Shown: piece after piece, positions 58,677-64,000 of the stretch
Position numbering within the stretch: position 1 is the stretch's first letter
Layout: the number at the start of each line of letters is the position of its first letter
Translations under genes and position numbers: made by a program
Notes under the pieces: model-generated
Databases searched by the model: none
The model's input: the letters and a program-made list of their open reading frames with translations, nothing else
Told to the model about the DNA's origin: nothing
From: Bacteroidales bacterium
GTDB taxonomy: Bacteria > Bacteroidota > Bacteroidia > Bacteroidales > Bacteroidaceae
Length of the DNA stretch: 64,000 nucleotides
Assembly: GCA_012517855.1 (NCBI GenBank)
Contig: JAAYUD010000018.1
Coordinates: 20,845 to 84,844, forward strand
Direction: 5' to 3'

Positions 58677-59996
58677 ATGAAAGTTTTAAAGTTTGGAGGA
58701 ACTTCTGTAGGGTCGGTAGAGCGCATCAAAGAAGTAGCCAAATTAATTACCGACGGTGAACGTAATATAGTTGTCCTTTCGGCTATGTCGGGGACTACTA
58801 ACACGTTGGTAGAGATTTCTAACTATTTGTCTCAAAAGAATCCAGAGGGTGCCAACGAGATCATCAACAAGCTGGAGGCTAAATATAAACAGACTGTAGA
58901 CAGTCTGTACTCGACTGACGAATATAAACAGAAAGCTCTTGGAATCCTTAAAACTCATTTTGACGAACTGCGTTTGCTTGCTAAAGATATGTTCACGCTA
59001 TTCGAAGAGAAAGTGGTATTGTCGAAAGGCGAACTTCTGTCAACGAATTTGATGCAGCTTTATCTCAACGAACAGCATGTAGATTCCGTATTACTACCGG
59101 CATTGGACTTTATGCGCACCGATCGCAACAACGAACCGGATGCAGTTTACATTAAAGAAAAGCTACAGACAATACTTGATACATACCCTGATACAAAGCT
59201 TTTTATCACTCAAGGATATATTTGCCGCAATGCCTACGGCGAGATCGACAACTTGCAGCGTGGTGGAAGCGACTACTCGGCTTCACTAATAGGTGCGGCA
59301 GCCGGAGCTTCCGAAATCGAAATATGGACAGATATAGATGGTATGCACAACAATGATCCGCGTTTTGTAGATCATACTCAACCTGTACGTCATCTACTAT
59401 TTGAGGAAGCAGCAGAATTGGCCTATTTCGGTGCCAAGATATTGCATCCTACCTGCATCCAACCGGCAAAGTATGCCAATATCCCCGTTCGTTTGCTCAA
59501 TACGATGGACCCGTCTGCTCCTGGAACATTAATTTCTAACAGCACAGAACAAGGTATGATAAAAGCAGTAGCTGCTAAAGATAATATTACAGCAATCAAA
59601 ATCAAATCGAGCCGTATGCTATTGGCTTACGGATTCTTGCGCAAAGTATTTGAGATATTCGAAAGTTATCGCACTTCTATCGATATGATTTGTACGTCCG
59701 AAGTAGGTGTTTCAATCACAATCGACAATACAACTCATCTGAAAGATATTCTCGACGATTTGAAAAAATATGGTACTGTGACCGTAGATCATGACATGTG
59801 CATCATCTGCGTTGTCGGCGATTTGGAATGGGACAATGTAGGGTTCGAAGCCAAAGCAATCGAAGCAATGGGTGACATACAAGTCCGAATGATTTCGTAC
59901 GGCGGCAGTAACTACAACATCTCAATGCTGATACGTCAAGAAGATAAAAAGAAAGCCCTACAGTCTTTGAGTAACAAATTATTTGCAAATAAATAA
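58677..59996 (+). CDS. lysC: Aspartate kinase (monofunctional)
   Basis: 439 residues. KFGGTSVGSVERI at the start, RGGSDYSASLIGAAAGA and EIWTDIDGMHNNDPR are the kinase motifs; two ACT domains (about 300-439) would bind lysine or threonine for feedback control. It starts the aspartate-family pathway. lysA follows immediately, so first and last steps of lysine synthesis are cotranscribed. Confidence 0.95.
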   Translation: MKVLKFGGTSVGSVERIKEVAKLITDGERNIVVLSAMSGTTNTLVEISNYLSQKNPEGANEIINKLEAKYKQTVDSLYSTDEYKQKALGILKTHFDELRLLAKDMFTLFEEKVVLSKGELLSTNLMQLYLNEQHVDSVLLPALDFMRTDRNNEPDAVYIKEKLQTILDTYPDTKLFITQGYICRNAYGEIDNLQRGGSDYSASLIGAAAGASEIEIWTDIDGMHNNDPRFVDHTQPVRHLLFEEAAELAYFGAKILHPTCIQPAKYANIPVRLLNTMDPSAPGTLISNSTEQGMIKAVAAKDNITAIKIKSSRMLLAYGFLRKVFEIFESYRTSIDMICTSEVGVSITIDNTTHLKDILDDLKKYGTVTVDHDMCIICVVGDLEWDNVGFEAKAIEAMGDIQVRMISYGGSNYNISMLIRQEDKKKALQSLSNKLFANK

Positions 59997-60000
59997 TTCA

Positions 60001-61149
60001 ATGAACTATCAATTTCCATTAGAAAGGCTCTCTGCCTATCAGACTCCTTTCTACTATTATGATTTGGATTTATTGACCCAAACGCTTGATTGCATCACTA
60101 AAGAAGCCAGCCGCTATGGCAACTTCCACGTTCATTATGCCGTCAAAGCCAACGTAAATCCTCGTGTACTTTCTTTGATCGCTCAGAAGAACTTTGGAGC
60201 CGATTGTGTCAGTGGTGGCGAAATAGAGGCTGTATTGAAAGCCGGATTTCCTGCCAACAAAATAGTATTTGCAGGAGTAGGCAAGTCCGATAAAGAAATA
60301 AGACTGGGTTTGAGAACTGGCATTGCTTGTTTCAATGTGGAGTCCGTACCCGAATTGGAAGTTATCAATCAGTTGGCACAACGTCAACATTGCATCGCCA
60401 ACGTGGCTTTTCGCATCAATCCTAATGTAGGAGCCCATACGCACGCCAATATTACCACAGGACTGGCCGAAAACAAATTCGGTATTAGCATGAACGACAT
60501 GGACAAAGTCATAGATATGGCTTTGCAAATGAAAAATATAAAATTCACCGGACTGCATTTCCATATCGGTTCGCAGATATTGGTCATGGACGACTTTATT
60601 GCTCTATGCCAACGGATAAACGAACTGCAAGACAAACTTGAAGCAAGAGGCATTCATTTGGAGAATATAAATGTAGGAGGGGGCTTAGGTATCGATTACA
60701 AACAGCCAGACAAGAATCTTATTCCCGATTTTGCGACCTATTTTGCGACCTATGCTGAGCATCTTAATTTGAGAAAGGGGCAAGAACTGCATTTCGAGCT
60801 GGGCAGAAGTGTCGTAGGACAATGCGGAGCGCTCATCTCACGCGTTCTTTATGTAAAGCAGGGCACTAACAAACAATTTGCAATTCTTGATGCAGGCTTC
60901 ACCGACTTGATTCGACCGGCTCTTTACCACGCCCATCATCTGATTGAAAATCTCTCATCGGATGCTCCAAAAAAGAGATATGATGTCGTCGGTCCCATTT
61001 GCGAATCAACTGATGTTTTCGACAAAAATGTTAAATTAAATGAGACAAAACGTGGTGATATTATCGCCATCCGTTCGGCTGGAGCCTATGGAGAAATTAT
61101 GGCATCACAATATAATTGTCGAAAGCTTCCGAAAGGTTATCTTTTTTAA
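60001..61149 (+). CDS. lysA: Diaminopimelate decarboxylase
   Basis: 382 residues from the ATG at 60001, 4 bp after the lysC stop; a TTG overlapping lysC is in frame but less likely. PLP Lys49 in HYAVKANVNP, GLHFHIGSQI, NVGGGLGIDY, FELGRSVVGQCG and the active-site Cys in VGPICESTDVF are intact. It converts meso-diaminopimelate to lysine. Confidence 0.96.
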   Translation: MNYQFPLERLSAYQTPFYYYDLDLLTQTLDCITKEASRYGNFHVHYAVKANVNPRVLSLIAQKNFGADCVSGGEIEAVLKAGFPANKIVFAGVGKSDKEIRLGLRTGIACFNVESVPELEVINQLAQRQHCIANVAFRINPNVGAHTHANITTGLAENKFGISMNDMDKVIDMALQMKNIKFTGLHFHIGSQILVMDDFIALCQRINELQDKLEARGIHLENINVGGGLGIDYKQPDKNLIPDFATYFATYAEHLNLRKGQELHFELGRSVVGQCGALISRVLYVKQGTNKQFAILDAGFTDLIRPALYHAHHLIENLSSDAPKKRYDVVGPICESTDVFDKNVKLNETKRGDIIAIRSAGAYGEIMASQYNCRKLPKGYLF

Positions 61150-61181
61150 TAAAAATATTAAATTTTCTCAGAAATTGTAAT

Positions 61182-61189
61182 TACCTTTG
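61182..61189 (+). promoter_or_regulatory. -7 element for the DUF4348 gene
   Basis: TACCTTTG, 68 bp upstream of the ATG at 61257. It may also serve murB and the hydrolase gene downstream. Confidence 0.5.
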
Positions 61190-61256
61190 CACAACTGTTA
61201 AGTAATATATGTCTTATAGAATTATTAAAGAGAGTTTGTTTTAAGTCAGGTAATTT

Positions 61257-62093
61257 ATGAAAAGAATGATTGCAGGATTTATTTTCCTGCTATTGGTTTT
61301 GGGCTCTTGCAACAACAAAAAAAGTAACAATCTTCCTACTCGAATGTCCGATTCTATCCACCGTTTGAATGAAGATTCGTTAGCCCAGGCAGCCAAAGGT
61401 CCTCACCAGACCAATGCCGATGAATTGTTTAATGATTTCATTTACAATTTTGCATCCGATCCGGCAATTCAACGCCAGCGAATAGTATTTCCGCTATTGG
61501 TTGACAATGGTGGAAAAAAATCATTTATTGATGCCCGTCATTGGAAACACGATTATCTGTTTATCCATCAAAAGATTTACACATTGATATTCGATCGTCA
61601 GAAAGATATGGATTTAGTGAACGACACATCTCTGAAGAGCGTACAAGTGGAGTGGCTCTATCCCAAAAACAAAATGGTAAAACACTACAACTTCAAAAGG
61701 GTACGCGGCATGTGGTTGCTCGAGTCTATCAATATGAGCCAGATGACGAATATCGAAGACGAAACGTTCCTCAACTTCTATGGTCGTTTCTCTACCGACA
61801 GTTTGTTTCAGGCTCAGAGAGTGTGCCAACCGCTGAAGTTTGTCACCGCCAATCCCGATGATGATTTTTCGATGATAGAGGCTACGATTGATGTCAGCCA
61901 ATGGTTTGCGTTCAAGCCGCAACTGCCTATACTTCAATTATCGAATATCAATTACGGACAACAAAATTCGGACAAGTCCATACAAAAAATCGTTGCATTC
62001 AAAGGTGTAAGCAATGGCTTCTCCAACATGCTCTATTTCCGCAAGAAAGCAGGCAAATGGAAGCTTTACAAATTTGAAGACACGAGCATGTAA
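61257..62093 (+). CDS. DUF4348-type lipoprotein
   Basis: 278 residues with lipobox VLGSCN (Cys near 18). The mature part has a helical start ([21 protein letters not shown]) followed by a two-part beta-rich fold with repeated [14 protein letters not shown] endings, as in the DUF4348 family of Bacteroidales. Function is unknown. It lies 11 bp upstream of murB. Confidence 0.75.
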   Translation: MKRMIAGFIFLLLVLGSCNNKKSNNLPTRMSDSIHRLNEDSLAQAAKGPHQTNADELFNDFIYNFASDPAIQRQRIVFPLLVDNGGKKSFIDARHWKHDYLFIHQKIYTLIFDRQKDMDLVNDTSLKSVQVEWLYPKNKMVKHYNFKRVRGMWLLESINMSQMTNIEDETFLNFYGRFSTDSLFQAQRVCQPLKFVTANPDDDFSMIEATIDVSQWFAFKPQLPILQLSNINYGQQNSDKSIQKIVAFKGVSNGFSNMLYFRKKAGKWKLYKFEDTSM

Positions 62094-62104
62094 GGTACAG
62101 AAAT

Positions 62105-63109
62105 ATGAAAGATGAAGTAGATTATTCCCTCATTGGACACAATACTTTCGGCATAGCCGCTACGGCTGCCCGATATATTGAATATGACTCCGTAGCCGAG
62201 CTGAAGGAGTTTATAGCGTCAGGTGCATTGACCGAACCTTATCTGCACATCGGACAAGGCAGCAATCTGCTTTTCACTCGCAATTATCCGGGCACCATTC
62301 TTCACTCGCGCATCAAAGGCAAAGAAGTGATGTACGAGACCGACGACGATATCGTTGTGCGTGTAGGAGGTGGTGAAATATGGGACGAATGGGTAGCATA
62401 TTGCGTCAACCACCAATGGTATGGGGCCGAAAATCTTTCGCTTATTCCCGGTGAGGTGGGAGCAGGGGCTGTTCAGAACATCGGAGCCTATGGCATAGAG
62501 GTCAAAGACATTATACAATGTGTGGAGACCGTCGATGCAAAAGGTGAAGACTGCATTTTTACCAATCCGCAGTGCCAATACAGCTATCGTCAAAGCATCT
62601 TCAAACGTCCTGATATGAAGCGCTATTTTGTGACTTATGTCACCTTTAGGCTCAAAAAGAAAGAGTGCTATCATTTGGATTACGGTTCCATTCGTGCCGA
62701 ATTGGCAAAGTATACATCGCCCAATCTCGACAACGTACGGCAAGCCATCATCTCGATACGCTCCAACAAATTGCCCGATCCTCAAACAATAGGCAATGCC
62801 GGCAGTTTCTTCATGAATCCCATCATCTCTCGCAAGAAATTTGAGCAGATTCAGAAGAGCTATCCCGATATTCCTTTCTACGAACTAGATGCGTTCAATA
62901 TCAAAGTGCCTGCCGGATGGATGATCGAACAATGCGGATGGAAAGGAAAGTCCCTCGGACCGGTTGCCGTATACGACAAACAGGCTTTAATACTCGTAAA
63001 CAGAGGTGGAGCTTCAGGCAAAGACGTAGTTGCCCTAAGTGATGCGATCAGACAATCTGTTTTCAATAAATTCAATATTGATATTCACCCGGAAGTAAAC
63101 TTTATTTAA
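62105..63109 (+). CDS. murB: UDP-N-acetylenolpyruvoylglucosamine reductase
   Basis: 334 residues. FAD-binding motifs [12 protein letters not shown] and [17 protein letters not shown], the proton donor Ser in [10 protein letters not shown] and the C-terminal EVNFI are present; the arrangement is type I MurB. It reduces enolpyruvyl-UDP-GlcNAc to UDP-MurNAc. It is probably in an operon with the DUF4348 gene upstream and the hydrolase gene 29 bp downstream. Confidence 0.96.
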   Translation: MKDEVDYSLIGHNTFGIAATAARYIEYDSVAELKEFIASGALTEPYLHIGQGSNLLFTRNYPGTILHSRIKGKEVMYETDDDIVVRVGGGEIWDEWVAYCVNHQWYGAENLSLIPGEVGAGAVQNIGAYGIEVKDIIQCVETVDAKGEDCIFTNPQCQYSYRQSIFKRPDMKRYFVTYVTFRLKKKECYHLDYGSIRAELAKYTSPNLDNVRQAIISIRSNKLPDPQTIGNAGSFFMNPIISRKKFEQIQKSYPDIPFYELDAFNIKVPAGWMIEQCGWKGKSLGPVAVYDKQALILVNRGGASGKDVVALSDAIRQSVFNKFNIDIHPEVNFI

Positions 63110-63138
63110 AGTAATACTTTAAAAAGATAAAAGCCATC

Positions 63139-63954
63139 ATGAATAGCATACAAGTCCAAATATTAGGTAGCGGAACTTCAACCGGTGTGCCTCAGATAGG
63201 GTGCACTTGTCCGGTTTGTACTTCTACCGACATACACGACAAACGGTTGCGCTGTTCTTCGCTAGTCACCATAGGCAATACACGTATTCTCATCGACTGC
63301 GGACCTGATTTTCGAGAACAAATGCTTCATCTGCCATTTGCTCCTATCGATGCGGTACTTATCACTCACGAGCACTACGACCATGTAGGAGGTTTGGACG
63401 ATTTGCGCCCATTCTGCAAGTTTGCTCCCATTCCTATTTTCTGCGATAAACGCAGTTGCGATTCCATAAAGGCAAGGATGCCCTACTGTTTCAAAGAAGG
63501 CAAGCTTTATCCGGGCGTTCCTCAACTGTCTCTGCACGAGATTTCCGCTTTTCGTCCCTTTCGGGTGAAAGACGTGGAAATTATGCCATTCGAAGTAATT
63601 CATGGCAATATTCCTATTCTCGGATTTCGCATCAATCAACTCGGATATATCACAGATATGTCTACCCTGTCAGATATGTCTTTCAATACCCTCCACGGCA
63701 TTGATACGCTCATTCTGAACGCCCTTCGCATACAGCCGCACCATTCTCATCAGAATATCGACGAAGCTATAGTCGCCGCCCAACGCATCGACGCCAGGCA
63801 AACCTTTTTCGTACACATGAGCCATCAGGCAGGACTGCACAAAGAGTTGAACGACAAACTTCCCGACAATATCCGTCTGGCCTACGACGGGCAAGTCATA
63901 GACGTATCCGATGAAGTGCGTCAAAAAGCCTTCAATCTGAACTCATTTCAATAA
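63139..63954 (+). CDS. MBL-fold metallo-hydrolase, PhnP-like
   Basis: 271 residues. Metal motif THEHYDHVGGLDDLRPF with His77, His79, Asp81 and His82, and an N-terminal zinc-knuckle-like CTCPVCTSTD as in PhnP. The late NALRIQPHHSHQNIDEAI and FVHMSHQAG give further ligands. PhnP cleaves cyclic ribose phosphates; no other phn gene is in view, so the substrate is unknown. Confidence 0.88.
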   Translation: MNSIQVQILGSGTSTGVPQIGCTCPVCTSTDIHDKRLRCSSLVTIGNTRILIDCGPDFREQMLHLPFAPIDAVLITHEHYDHVGGLDDLRPFCKFAPIPIFCDKRSCDSIKARMPYCFKEGKLYPGVPQLSLHEISAFRPFRVKDVEIMPFEVIHGNIPILGFRINQLGYITDMSTLSDMSFNTLHGIDTLILNALRIQPHHSHQNIDEAIVAAQRIDARQTFFVHMSHQAGLHKELNDKLPDNIRLAYDGQVIDVSDEVRQKAFNLNSFQ

Positions 63955-64000
63955 GATTAAGAAGTATAGGGAGAGAGCGACTAAAGCACCGTCCTAAATC

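Overview
The window reads as a chromosomal segment of a Bacteroidales bacterium (phylum Bacteroidota). Evidence: at least 14 genes carry a TAnnTTTG promoter element of the Bacteroidota type; glutamine synthetase is the large type III enzyme; there is a PUR-domain (DUF3276) protein, a Bacteroides-type malate dehydrogenase, the DapL route to diaminopimelate, and GH92 and GH29 glycosidases. Low GC and gene content would fit a Barnesiellaceae/Coprobacter-like genome, but that is a guess. I saw no rRNA, tRNA, CRISPR array, prophage or transposase gene.

Layout. 1-1148: a family 2 glycosyltransferase running off the left edge. 1149-9803: a divergent control region with a 22-bp tandem repeat array, two dyads and a sigma-54-type promoter, then a five-gene tripartite ABC exporter (TolC, HlyD, two FtsX/MacB permeases, ATPase). 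10070-15082 (minus): nusB-yajC-ybbR-coaE-pepO. 15265-17575: PUR protein, ribosomal protein L25, pth and an S4-domain protein. 18182-19641 (minus): OmpA-like lipoprotein and mtgA. 19786-25873: hpt, adk, obgE, pgeF, a B3/B4 protein and a GH92 mannosidase. 25984-27922 (minus): grpE-dnaJ. 28245-29858: ABC-F ATPase. 29927-30604 (minus): trmD. 30954-33903: ligA, dapA. 34017-36905 (minus): Crp-type regulator and CPA2 antiporter. 37138-42618: phosphodiesterase, dapF (broken), dapL, glnA. 43824-46811 (minus): mdh and a GH29 fucosidase, with a divergent sugar mutarotase at 47187. 47650-54738: dehydrogenase, MscS channel, CDGSH protein, unknown secreted protein, rarA and wecB. 55241-63954: hisH-hisA-hisF-hisIE, an FtsE-like ATPase, lysC, lysA, a DUF4348 lipoprotein, murB and a metallo-hydrolase.

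How the genes work together. lysC, dapA, dapL, dapF and lysA are most of the aspartate-to-diaminopimelate/lysine route, which feeds the cell-wall genes murB and mtgA. The his cluster covers the middle of histidine synthesis. The exporter is the only operon here with an obvious dedicated regulatory region.

Unusual points. (i) A dispersed family of palindromic intergenic elements occurs at five loci; one pair matches over about 76 bp with one mismatch. (ii) Two normally essential genes look damaged: adk has an in-frame amber codon 14 codons before its apparent natural end, and dapF has lost two bases in a TA tract. (iii) The exporter promoter has an elaborate palindromic upstream region. (iv) 42.6-43.8 kb is a 1.2-kb gene-free mosaic of repeats. 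Most of the rest is ordinary housekeeping sequence.
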